7,836 nucleotides of DNA from DAORDI01 sp035345895 (GCA_035345895.1 DAORDI010000274.1:1-7836), one strand, 5' to 3'. Positions 1 through 5,109 are shown, counted from the first letter of the stretch. Notes: generated by a model from the sequence alone, not told the origin. Translations and numbers: made by a program.

Positions 1-406
1 TAAAGGAACGGGAGATGCTTCAAATAATTATGGTGCACAGTTACTGCAATTTTGTGATAAGACTGATGTATCGTGTGTGCAGGAAGCACCTCTCTATTAC
101 TTAAACGGAAATGGAAACAGTGAAGTTTATTTGTCCTGCAGTAAAGAAATTCTTTATTACTCTAGCTATATGAAAAGTTCCAAATGGACGGTTATTGATA
201 CAACTTATGAAATTGGAAAAGTGATTGAATATAAAATGGATCAGACTCTCTATCCTTCACCTCAGTCAGAAATACTATTTTGGATAGGGAGGATCAAGAG
301 TGATTACAGTGCTCCATATACCAACTTTCAAACTGGGATAATTACTATGTATCCTACAGATCTGCAGATAAACAGGAGGTCAGTACTGTGCGTAAATTAC
401 AATTAA
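1..406 (+). CDS. L1: Cys-rich DUF1566/Lcl-like lipoprotein, 5' end outside the window
   Basis: This is the C-terminal part of a gene cut by the window edge. The reading frame is open from base 2, and base 1 is the third base of a Cys codon by alignment with the paralogue at 2558-3241. A GTG at 77 is therefore internal and not the start. The visible protein begins KGTGDASNNYGAQ and continues with LQFC, VSC, LSC and a terminal NRRSVLC, matching the Cys positions of the paralogue. The block around 'SKWTVIDTTYEIGKVIEY' corresponds to the 'KWKLPTPYEL' segment of the paralogue, which looks like the W-[RK]-[LV]-P-T signature of DUF1566 (Lcl) domains. The role is unknown; by analogy with the full-length copies it would be an outer-membrane or surface lipoprotein. 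Its end overlaps the next gene by 19 bases. The first 55 bases are identical to 2833-2887. Confidence 0.85.
   Translation, partial: KGTGDASNNYGAQLLQFCDKTDVSCVQEAPLYYLNGNGNSEVYLSCSKEILYYSSYMKSSKWTVIDTTYEIGKVIEYKMDQTLYPSPQSEILFWIGRIKSDYSAPYTNFQTGIITMYPTDLQINRRSVLCVNYN
374..379 (+). promoter_or_regulatory. Shine-Dalgarno AGGAGG inside the end of L1, setting the GTG start of S-A1
   Basis: AGGAGG lies 8 bases before GTG at 388 and is also the codons for the conserved Arg-Arg of L1 (NRRSVLC). The paralogous junction at 3207-3211 (GGAGG, 8 bases before TTG) has the same layout, which supports both non-ATG starts. Confidence 0.6.
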
Positions 407-588
407 TATTTGCGATAATATTCTCTTTCAATCTTTATTCGAGCGACTTATCTGAGTTTATGAACCGGTTTGGATTGAAGGCAGAGAGAAGAATTAAGAA
501 ACAACAAAAAGAATACTTGCATCTCCAAAACAATACCTTCAAGAAAACCTGCATCTTTTACCCAGCACATGAAAGGATAGAATTATGA
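388..588 (+). CDS. S-A1: small exported protein, A type (66 aa)
   Basis: I do not recognise a family. It starts at GTG with a strong Shine-Dalgarno 8 bases upstream and overlaps the end of L1. The N-terminus has a basic start (RK), a hydrophobic core (LQLIFAIIFSFNLYS) and a likely signal peptidase I site near residues 18-20. The mature part begins DLSEFMNR, and the same motif follows the signal peptide of the protein at 3220-3405, so the two are paralogues. The rest is very basic (AERRIKKQQKEYLHL). The last 23 or so residues (LQNNTFK..TCIFYPA.ER) are encoded by a direct repeat that also encodes the tail of the otherwise unrelated ORF at 1271-1429. The tail may therefore have been acquired by recombination. 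Its stop overlaps the ATG of L2 (ATGA). Confidence 0.6.
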   Translation: MRKLQLIFAIIFSFNLYSSDLSEFMNRFGLKAERRIKKQQKEYLHLQNNTFKKTCIFYPAHERIEL

Positions 589-610
589 AATATCTGGTAA
601 TCATTATACT
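519..610 (+). repeat. Direct repeat copy 1 (about 92 bp) spanning the start of L2
   Basis: It matches 1360-1451 at a constant offset of 841 bases with about six mismatches, and no indels. It covers the end of S-A1, the ribosome binding site of L2 and the first eight codons (MKYLVIII). Both flanks diverge sharply. The upstream edge falls inside codons of two different small genes (...YLHLQNN versus ...CVQHLQNN), in the same reading frame. Confidence 0.9.
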
Positions 611-1274
611 GTTAATCAACTGCACTCTGTTTCCAAGTCAGCAGAGTCAGGCAAGTAAAAATCGAGAACAGTTGGGTCATCTTTTTCTTTTATCCTGTAT
701 TATTCTCCCTCCTGCGAAAACCGAAGAAGTGACCGCTGTCGATAAAATGGACGGTACAATTGAAATACAGCAGAATACGTTTCGCAGTTGCGGATTTGGA
801 GGGAAGACCTTAGAATCTTCAAAAGTCGGTTATTTAAAGAAGTGCATTCAGGGTCAAGTTTATAGATCCGCACAGAATGACTGCAAGGGTACAGGGTCTT
901 CTGCTGATTATTATGGTGCACAGAAATTCCAATGGTGTCCGACGAGTGATGGGGCTTGTGATTATAAGGGATTAGGAGACTTCTATACAATTGATTCATC
1001 TTTAAGCCCTGCCGGAAATAGTTGCCTAAATGATGGACTTAAAAATATTCGATGGTCAATCTTAGGAAAAACAATAAGTAAGGATTTTTTGGTTAAACAC
1101 ATTAATAGAACCGATGAAATTCCACTAAACACTAGTAATTATTTTTGGAAAAATGACTATAGTCTAGCAAAAATTGATAGTGCTGTAAGTATTAATATAT
1201 CAATTCCGGACTCTCCTTTGCTTCAGTCAAAAAATAGCTATAATTATGTTTTATGTTTTGGAGGGAATATATGA
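585..1274 (+). CDS. L2: Cys-rich DUF1566/Lcl-like lipoprotein (229 aa)
   Basis: It is a predicted lipoprotein: a short basic start, a hydrophobic run and the lipobox LLIN-C put the lipidated Cys at residue 13. Asn at -1 is tolerated in spirochaetal lipoboxes. Residues 48-61 (EEVTAVDKMDGTIEI) resemble the 'V.DN.DGTV' opening of DUF1566 domains. The strongly conserved core is residues 86-125 (KCIQGQVYRSAQNDCKGTG, then YYGAQKFQWC and GAC). The part after Cys147 has only a weak trace of the W-x-L-P / YFW / YVLC pattern. Cys residues are at 13, 38, 69, 87, 100, 118, 125, 147 and 224, the same nine as in L3. ATG at 585 follows AAAGGA and overlaps the previous stop; its own stop overlaps the next ATG. 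Function is unknown; a surface or periplasmic binding role is only inferred. Codons 1080-1210 are notably AT-rich. Confidence 0.88.
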   Translation: MKYLVIIILLINCTLFPSQQSQASKNREQLGHLFLLSCIILPPAKTEEVTAVDKMDGTIEIQQNTFRSCGFGGKTLESSKVGYLKKCIQGQVYRSAQNDCKGTGSSADYYGAQKFQWCPTSDGACDYKGLGDFYTIDSSLSPAGNSCLNDGLKNIRWSILGKTISKDFLVKHINRTDEIPLNTSNYFWKNDYSLAKIDSAVSINISIPDSPLLQSKNSYNYVLCFGGNI

Positions 1275-1429
1275 AATTTTTTTTCTTTTTTCTGATGCTT
1301 CTGTCTCAGATTTCAATCGATGCTTTTCCGGGAGATCATATTGCATTAACCTGTGTTCAGCATCTCCAAAACAATACCTTCAAGGAAACCTGCATCTTTT
1401 ATCCAGCACTTGAAAGGAGAAAAATATGA
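1271..1429 (+). CDS. S-B': truncated or hybrid B-type small exported protein (52 aa)
   Basis: This short ORF starts at ATG 1271, inside an ATGA overlap with L2 and behind GGAGGG at 1260-1265. It ends at TGA 1427-1429, overlapping the ATG of L3. The first 31 residues are a Phe-rich signal peptide followed by FPGDHIALTCVQHL. They match the start of the 159-residue protein at 2082-2561 (FPGDHITLTCVKHL). After HL the similarity stops and the protein switches to LQNNTFKETCIFYPALER, the tail encoded by the 92-bp direct repeat and shared with S-A1. The simplest reading is a B-type gene that lost its 3' part by recombination and was fused in frame to the leader of L3. It could be a decayed gene kept only for translational coupling, or a small secreted peptide with three Cys (28, 41 and one in the signal region absent). 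I favour a remnant. Confidence 0.55.
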   Translation: MKFFFFFLMLLSQISIDAFPGDHIALTCVQHLQNNTFKETCIFYPALERRKI

Positions 1430-1451
1430 AATATCTGGTAATCATTATACT
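1360..1451 (+). repeat. Direct repeat copy 2 (about 92 bp) spanning the start of L3
   Basis: It is the partner of 519-610, offset 841 bases. It provides the tail of S-B', the ribosome binding site AAGGAGA and the first codons of L3. The repeat, together with similarity further inside L2 and L3 (for example 23 identical bases around the SAQNDC codons), indicates a tandem duplication of the lipoprotein gene plus leader. Confidence 0.9.
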
Positions 1452-2079
1452 CAGTTTAATGGTAAACTGCCTGCCTCAGCCTTATTCAAAGAATACTACA
1501 CGGGCAGACAATATACAGCTTCTATATGTCTACTGCTTTGCAATGTACAATGCCCGGACAGAGGTGACAACAGTTACAGACAATCAGGACGGAACTGTTC
1601 GTATTCTTGTGGAAAATGTAAATCCCTGCGGACACAGAGAATTTGTATCTGATAAACTGTTTAAAAAATGTATCCAAGGACAGGTTTACAGATCCGCACA
1701 GAATGACTGCAAAGGCACAGGCTCTGTTGCAGATTACTACGGTGCGCAGAAATTTCAGTGGTGTTCGACAAAAGATGGTGCATGTCTTACAGCAGACCGT
1801 AGTGTTGATGTAAACAAGAGTCCGGCGGCGATTAGCTGTGATAAAGACACAATGGGAGGTCAAAAGTGGAAAATATTTGATTCCTATAAAACTACACAAG
1901 CGTCCATAGATAACTACAGAAAAAGAGAAGAGATTCCTAATGACATATTCTGGCTTGATACCCCCACAATATATCTAGGAACGTCATTGGCTGTCTATTT
2001 ATCAGACATTGATACTCTTAGAAATGTTGATGTTACAAGTTATCAGTATCTGCTATGCTACAGACTTTTGAGGATATAA
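1426..2079 (+). CDS. L3: Cys-rich DUF1566/Lcl-like lipoprotein (217 aa)
   Basis: It is a tandem paralogue of L2. The signal peptide starts with the same MKYLVIII and ends in the lipobox LMVN-C, so the lipidated Cys is residue 15. Residues 49-62 (TVTDNQDGTVRI) match the typical opening of DUF1566 (Lcl) domains. The core at residues 81-120 (KKCIQGQVYRSAQNDCKGTG, YYGAQKFQWC, DGAC) is almost identical to L2, with DRSVDVNKSPAAISC after it. A 'GGQKWKIFDSYKT' block sits where W-[RK]-[LV]-P-T is expected, followed by IPNDIFWLDT and a terminal YQYLLCY. The nine Cys (15, 37, 68, 82, 95, 113, 120, 138, 211) align one to one with those of L2. The start is fixed by AAGGAGA and the ATGA overlap with S-B'. 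Two bases separate its stop from the ATG of S-B. Function is unknown; a surface-exposed lipoprotein is likely. Confidence 0.88.
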   Translation: MKYLVIIILSLMVNCLPQPYSKNTTRADNIQLLYVYCFAMYNARTEVTTVTDNQDGTVRILVENVNPCGHREFVSDKLFKKCIQGQVYRSAQNDCKGTGSVADYYGAQKFQWCSTKDGACLTADRSVDVNKSPAAISCDKDTMGGQKWKIFDSYKTTQASIDNYRKREEIPNDIFWLDTPTIYLGTSLAVYLSDIDTLRNVDVTSYQYLLCYRLLRI

Positions 2080-2081
2080 AA

Positions 2082-2561
2082 ATGAAAATATTATATATTA
2101 TGCTTACTTTTCTTTTTTTGCTAAACCACAAACTTTCAAGCTTTCCAGGCGATCATATCACCTTGACCTGCGTAAAACACTTGCCATATGCAGTTAAAGA
2201 GGGTACAAATATGGAAATTATAAAGGATTTAAATTTAATTATAGAATATAATGCAGGAGGAAACAGAAGAAAAGATGCTATTGCAAAAATCAGAACTGCC
2301 CTGAAAGCTGACCCAGCCTTTTTCGAAAGACCGGATATCATTGCTGAAATTAAACAGAGCATCAAGGACAGCGGATACAACAGGGATGTTCCGATTACAA
2401 AATGGGGAGACAGTCTTTCTGACTGGATAGATCATTACGGGTGGCTTCCGTATTCCAATTTTAATTATGGCGTAATGGGCTGGATGGATGCTGCTCAAAG
2501 CTGCAGAAATGCAGAACTCCGCAGCATGATGAAAGAAGAACTGGCAAGGAGAGGGAAATGA
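2082..2561 (+). CDS. S-B: exported protein of unknown function, B type (159 aa)
   Basis: I chose ATG 2082, not the in-frame ATG at 2055. It gives a clean signal peptide (MKILYIMLTFLFLLNHKLSS), follows GAGG at 2070-2073 with 8 bases spacing, and avoids running back into L3. The mature protein starts FPGDHITLTCVKHL, and the same opening occurs in the truncated ORF at 1271-1429. The remainder is largely helical in appearance and charged: a basic segment around residues 61-80 (NRRKDAIAKIRTALKAD), then ERPDIIAEIKQSIKD, an aromatic segment WIDHYGWLPYSNFNYGVMGWMD (about residues 115-136), and a basic tail. It has only two Cys, at 30 and 141, which could form one disulfide. I do not recognise the family and assign no enzymatic motif. 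It lies between L3 and L4, and its stop overlaps the ATG of L4, so it is co-expressed with the lipoproteins. Confidence 0.82.
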   Translation: MKILYIMLTFLFLLNHKLSSFPGDHITLTCVKHLPYAVKEGTNMEIIKDLNLIIEYNAGGNRRKDAIAKIRTALKADPAFFERPDIIAEIKQSIKDSGYNRDVPITKWGDSLSDWIDHYGWLPYSNFNYGVMGWMDAAQSCRNAELRSMMKEELARRGK

Positions 2562-3241
2562 ACTTTCGAATGTTCCTGCCTCTGCTCATTTTCTTAAACT
2601 GCTGGGGTTACGACAGAAAACGGGAAGAAAAAGAGAAGATGGATTCTCTCAAGCTCGGTTCTATCATCACTTGGTATGAAATGTTTGCTGCCCCGAAGCC
2701 TCAGTCTTTTGTAAAGGATCTGAATAATGGAATGGTAGCTTACGGCAGTTCTTATTTGGGAAAGGACAGCTATTCCTTCTTTTTGAAGAAATGCTTTCAG
2801 GGACAGATTTACAGGTCTTCTTTCAATGATTGTAAAGGAACGGGAGATGCTTCAAATAATTATGGTGCACAGTTACTGCAATTTTGTAATAAGAATGATA
2901 ATTCGTGTATCAGAGAAGTTCCTTATTACGACTTAAGCGGATTCGGAAACAGTGAGGCATATGCTTCCTGCAACAGTGAAAAATTGGATTATTCTGGAAT
3001 GAAAGCAAAAAACAAATGGAAGCTTCCAACGCCATATGAGCTGTATTTCATTATAAAATATTCAAATAATATTAATTATTTTCCAGATGTTCCAAGGGAT
3101 TTGTTTTTCTGGACTGCAGTCACAGATACTAGTCTAAATGCAATTTATACCAGTTTCAATTTAATGAAAGAACCTGTATATACAGTAAAGGATGTACAGA
3201 CAAATCGGAGGTATGTACTTTGTTATTTTCAAAATTTTTAA
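2558..3241 (+). CDS. L4: Cys-rich DUF1566/Lcl-like lipoprotein (227 aa)
   Basis: It is a full-length paralogue of L1. ATG 2558 overlaps the stop of S-B (ATGA) and follows AAGGAGAGGG. The lipobox IFLN-C gives a lipidated Cys at residue 15, followed by a charged linker (DRKREEKEKMD). The core at residues 78-117 reads KCFQGQIYRSSFNDCKGTG, NYGAQLLQFC and DNSC. Then come AYASCN (Cys138), KNKWKLPTPYELYFIIKY (about 151-168), DLFFWTAV and NRRYVLCY. This order, with the W-K-L-P-T-x-x-E-L block, an aromatic W-[ST] block and a final Cys strand, is the best match to DUF1566 (Lcl C-terminal) in the window. It has six Cys besides the lipidated one (79, 92, 110, 117, 138, 222) and lacks the extra two found in L2 and L3. 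Function is unknown; probably on the cell surface. It overlaps S-A2 by 22 bases. Confidence 0.88.
   Translation: MNFRMFLPLLIFLNCWGYDRKREEKEKMDSLKLGSIITWYEMFAAPKPQSFVKDLNNGMVAYGSSYLGKDSYSFFLKKCFQGQIYRSSFNDCKGTGDASNNYGAQLLQFCNKNDNSCIREVPYYDLSGFGNSEAYASCNSEKLDYSGMKAKNKWKLPTPYELYFIIKYSNNINYFPDVPRDLFFWTAVTDTSLNAIYTSFNLMKEPVYTVKDVQTNRRYVLCYFQNF
2833..2887 (+). repeat. 55-bp segment identical to window bases 1-55
   Basis: Bases 2833-2887, in the core of L4, are identical to bases 1-55 of L1, and the match may extend beyond the left window edge. Identity drops abruptly at base 56/2888, and the next 90 bases differ at roughly a third of positions. This looks like a recent local conversion or strong constraint on the core codons. 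Confidence 0.85.
3207..3211 (+). promoter_or_regulatory. Shine-Dalgarno GGAGG inside the end of L4, setting the TTG start of S-A2
   Basis: GGAGG lies 8 bases before TTG at 3220 and overlaps the codons for the conserved Arg-Arg of L4 (NRRYVLC). It has the same geometry as the L1/S-A1 junction. Confidence 0.55.
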
Positions 3242-3405
3242 TTTTGCAATGGGTTATTTTTATTCCGCTTAATCTTTATTCAAGGGACTTATCCGAATTT
3301 ATGAACCGCAATAAATCGACAACGGACGGGAGCATATGGAAACTTCAGAGTAAATTTTTACAGCTCAAATGGAATCATTTAAAAAAGAGGAAAATAAATG
3401 TATAG
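3220..3405 (+). CDS. S-A2: small exported protein, A type (61 aa)
   Basis: It is a paralogue of S-A1. The start is TTG, supported by GGAGG 8 bases upstream and by the matching layout at the L1/S-A1 junction. The signal peptide (LFSKFLILQWVIFIPLNLYS) is followed by RDLSEFMNR, matching the SDLSEFMNR of S-A1. The C-terminal half (about residues 32-61) is basic and could form an amphipathic helix (WKLQSKFLQLKWNHLKKRK). It lacks the Cys-containing repeat-derived tail of S-A1, so it may be closer to the ancestral A form. It has no Cys. No family is recognised. It overlaps L4 by 22 bases and the next lipoprotein gene by 8, so translation is probably coupled. The size, secretion signal and basic amphipathic tail would suit a peptide acting on or with a membrane or the neighbouring lipoprotein, but this is only inference. 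Confidence 0.58.
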   Translation: MLFSKFLILQWVIFIPLNLYSRDLSEFMNRNKSTTDGSIWKLQSKFLQLKWNHLKKRKINV

Positions 3406-3907
3406 AATACTGACAGTATTACTCCTTCTGCTATCCTGCGGAGGAAGTACGAAAGATAAAAAAGATGATACTAAAAAGCTATTGCTTCTGTATCTGGCGA
3501 CTCCTGCAGGGCAGAATGCACTACACCTGGACGTATCCTGCATATACAAAAGAAAGAATATAGACTATTCACAGATCAGTCCAAGTCTTTACCCGGTCAA
3601 GGAAGACTATATGATGTACGGATGCTACGACAACAGCAGAAGTGATTCCTTCGGGATGAAGTTTGCTTGCGACAATCAGGCGAATCTGTATTCTGCGTCC
3701 ATTCAGTACAAGAAGGAAAGCTGTGCCTCTTTTGGATTTTCGAGTGCGATACGGCTGCTCAGGGAGTCACCTCTTATGTGGACGACTATTCCTGCTATAC
3801 AGGAACCGAGCCTGTGTATCTGTCTCCCAAACCTCAGAAATGCACATCTTCAGTCACTTCCGCTTTCACTTCGGCAGGGCTGTAAAACCCAGAACAAAAA
3901 AGTCTGA
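3398..3907 (+). CDS. L5: small Cys-containing lipoprotein with a probable frameshift near residue 112
   Basis: ATG 3398 follows GAGG at 3387-3390. The signal peptide ends in a standard lipobox LLLS-C (lipidated Cys14), followed by a Lys/Asp-rich tether (GGSTKDKKDDTKK). Cys48, 76, 91 and 109 are regularly spaced in an otherwise unrecognised domain. From about residue 112 the open frame turns into Leu/Pro/Arg-rich sequence (LLRESPLMW..., LQSLPLSLRQ) up to a stop at 3905-3907. The frame one base back instead continues with ECDTAAQGVTSYVDDYSCYTG, then PKPQKC, and stops at 3883-3885, matching the style of the upstream part. A single lost T in one of two four-T runs (3730-3733 or 3737-3740) would explain this. 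The intact protein would be 162 residues. The gene is either a recent pseudogene, a phase-variable gene or a sequencing error. It is unrelated to L1-L4 and closes the array. Confidence 0.7.
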   Translation: MYRILTVLLLLLSCGGSTKDKKDDTKKLLLLYLATPAGQNALHLDVSCIYKRKNIDYSQISPSLYPVKEDYMMYGCYDNSRSDSFGMKFACDNQANLYSASIQYKKESCASFGFSSAIRLLRESPLMWTTIPAIQEPSLCICLPNLRNAHLQSLPLSLRQGCKTQNKKV

Positions 3908-3925
3908 CTCAATTTCAGTGCAGAC
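3896..3925 (-). terminator. Intrinsic terminator of the hydrolase operon
   Basis: GTCTGACT (3902-3909) pairs with AGT-G-CAGAC (3917-3925), with one bulged G and a 7-base loop. On the - strand the hairpin is followed by six U (AAAAAA at 3896-3901 on +). The hydrolase stop codon (3915-3917) lies at the edge of the loop, so the stem begins right at the end of the gene. On the + strand there is no good U-run after it, so it probably does not stop the lipoprotein array. Confidence 0.6.
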
Positions 3926-4844
3926 GTTTCCCCTGCAGAAATTCAATGAGTGCGGGATTGATGAGTTCTGGCTTTTCATACTGAGGTGTATGACCGCAGG
4001 AATCCACAGTGAGCAGTTTCAGACGGGGAATATGAGACTGTATCTTTGCTGCGTTTTCAAACGGGATGACAGTGTCCTGCTTTCCCCAGATCAGCAGAAC
4101 AGGCATTTCCTTTTTTCCCAGATCAGCATACTCTCTTTCCATCCTGTCCAGAGGCATATATCTTACAGTGGAAAGTATTGCTCTTTTATATCCCTTGTAT
4201 ACCAGCTGAGAAATGTATTTTTTCTGAAGATCCGAATAGTCGATCTCATTGTAAAAATTGGACTTGAAGCCTGACTTAAAGCTGAGATTTCCGAATACAT
4301 TGGTGATATATTCCCCAAGCAGGGGAACACGGATGAGTCCTGCCAGAATACCTGTCTTCATCGGCATACCTGCAGGATCGATGAGAATCAGTTTTTCGAT
4401 CATTTCAGGATGACGGTTTGCAAAATGAACTGCAATCGCTCCGCCCATCGACACACCGGCCAGATGAAATCTGTCGAGTTTCATCTGCTTCACAAAATCT
4501 TCGAGCTGAGATGTAAACAGATTCTCGTCGTATTTCAGATCAGGTCTGTCAGAAAAACCTCTTCCGTAAAGATCATATCTGAACACATGAAAGTGCTTTG
4601 CAAGCTCTGAAAAGTTTTTATCCCAAATGGGATACGGTGTAGAGAAACCGTGAACCAGAACAAGAGCCTCCCTGTTTTCAGAACCTGCCTCTTCATAATG
4701 AGTAAAACCCTTCTGAAGTTCGACAAATTTTTCAGAAGATTTTTTTCTGAAATTTTCATCCAGGATTTCCGTTTCCCCGTGACAGAGGAAATAAGGAAGA
4801 ATGATGACTGCAGCAACGAGAAACAGGGAAATTCTTTTTTTCAC
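3915..4844 (-). CDS. Exported alpha/beta hydrolase (309 aa)
   Basis: It is a serine hydrolase of the alpha/beta-hydrolase fold (Abhydrolase_1/6 type), probably an esterase, lipase or C-C bond hydrolase; the substrate cannot be told from sequence. The N-terminus (KKRISLFLVAAVIILPYFLC) is a signal peptide or membrane anchor, so it acts outside the cytoplasm or on the membrane; the Cys at 21 is not in a good lipobox. Residues 61-68 (LVLVHGFS) carry the HG oxyanion-hole motif. Residues 88-97 are FRYDLYGRGF. The nucleophile elbow G-V-S-M-G places Ser at 132. The acid is probably Asp257 (WGKQD) and the base His285 (CGHTP). All triad members are present and the length is normal. The start is GTG 4844, overlapping the stop of the upstream small gene (GTGA), which implies translational coupling. 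An intrinsic terminator follows directly. Confidence 0.93.
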   Translation of the reverse strand: MKKRISLFLVAAVIILPYFLCHGETEILDENFRKKSSEKFVELQKGFTHYEEAGSENREALVLVHGFSTPYPIWDKNFSELAKHFHVFRYDLYGRGFSDRPDLKYDENLFTSQLEDFVKQMKLDRFHLAGVSMGGAIAVHFANRHPEMIEKLILIDPAGMPMKTGILAGLIRVPLLGEYITNVFGNLSFKSGFKSNFYNEIDYSDLQKKYISQLVYKGYKRAILSTVRYMPLDRMEREYADLGKKEMPVLLIWGKQDTVIPFENAAKIQSHIPRLKLLTVDSCGHTPQYEKPELINPALIEFLQGKRLH

Positions 4845-5104
4845 AGATTGATTTTTTCCGTGACTGTCTTCACACAGTTTTCGACCTCAGCCAGATTGAA
4901 TGCCTGATCTTCCTTCGGAACCAGATTTACAGTCAGACCTTTTTCCGCATCTTCACTGATACTCATCTCTTTGAGTTTTTCATATTCAGATGTTCTGCAG
5001 GAACACTTCCCTTCCATACAGAGACCCAATGCTTCTTTCACTGATTCATCTGCATTCGAAATTCTGATCTGAACAGAATTCTCTTTTTTTTTGATTTCGT
5101 ACAT
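4841..5104 (-). CDS. Small conserved-looking protein of unknown function (87 aa)
   Basis: It has a perfect AGGAGG 6 bases upstream of ATG 5104. The protein is cytoplasmic by composition (no signal peptide), acidic overall, with a start MYEIKKKENSVQIRISN suggesting a beta hairpin. A Cys cluster L-C-M-E-G-K-C-S-C lies at residues 28-36, with a further Cys at about 77 (VENCVK). The CxxxxCxC spacing could bind a metal or be redox-active, but I know no family that fits. It is the middle gene of the operon: 18 bases downstream of the 83-residue gene, and its TGA overlaps the GTG of the hydrolase. The coupling suggests a role linked to the hydrolase, but the hydrolase is predicted to be exported and this protein is not, so direct partnership is uncertain. 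Confidence 0.78.
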   Translation of the reverse strand: MYEIKKKENSVQIRISNADESVKEALGLCMEGKCSCRTSEYEKLKEMSISEDAEKGLTVNLVPKEDQAFNLAEVENCVKTVTEKINL

Positions 5105-5109
5105 TTCAG

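Noticed and set aside
77..406. GTG 77 as the start of the first gene
   Set aside because: The frame is open to the window edge and the sequence before 77 aligns residue by residue with the core of L4, so the gene is truncated, not short.
1522..1899. 125-residue - strand ORF inside L3
   Set aside because: It is antisense to a conserved lipoprotein core, is Cys/Arg-rich in a way expected from a reverse frame, and has no ribosome binding site.
2055..2081. Upstream in-frame ATG for S-B
   Set aside because: It would add nine residues read out of frame from L3 in front of an already good signal peptide; ATG 2082 has GAGG at proper spacing.
3724..3745. Programmed -1 frameshifting in L5
   Set aside because: No X-XXY-YYZ heptamer occurs in the required frame; mutation or sequencing error is simpler.
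3663..4274. 203-residue + strand ORF across the end of L5 and antisense to the hydrolase
   Set aside because: It is a shadow of the hydrolase gene, whose complete Ser/Asp/His triad on the - strand is convincing; the + strand protein has no domain and no proper start context.
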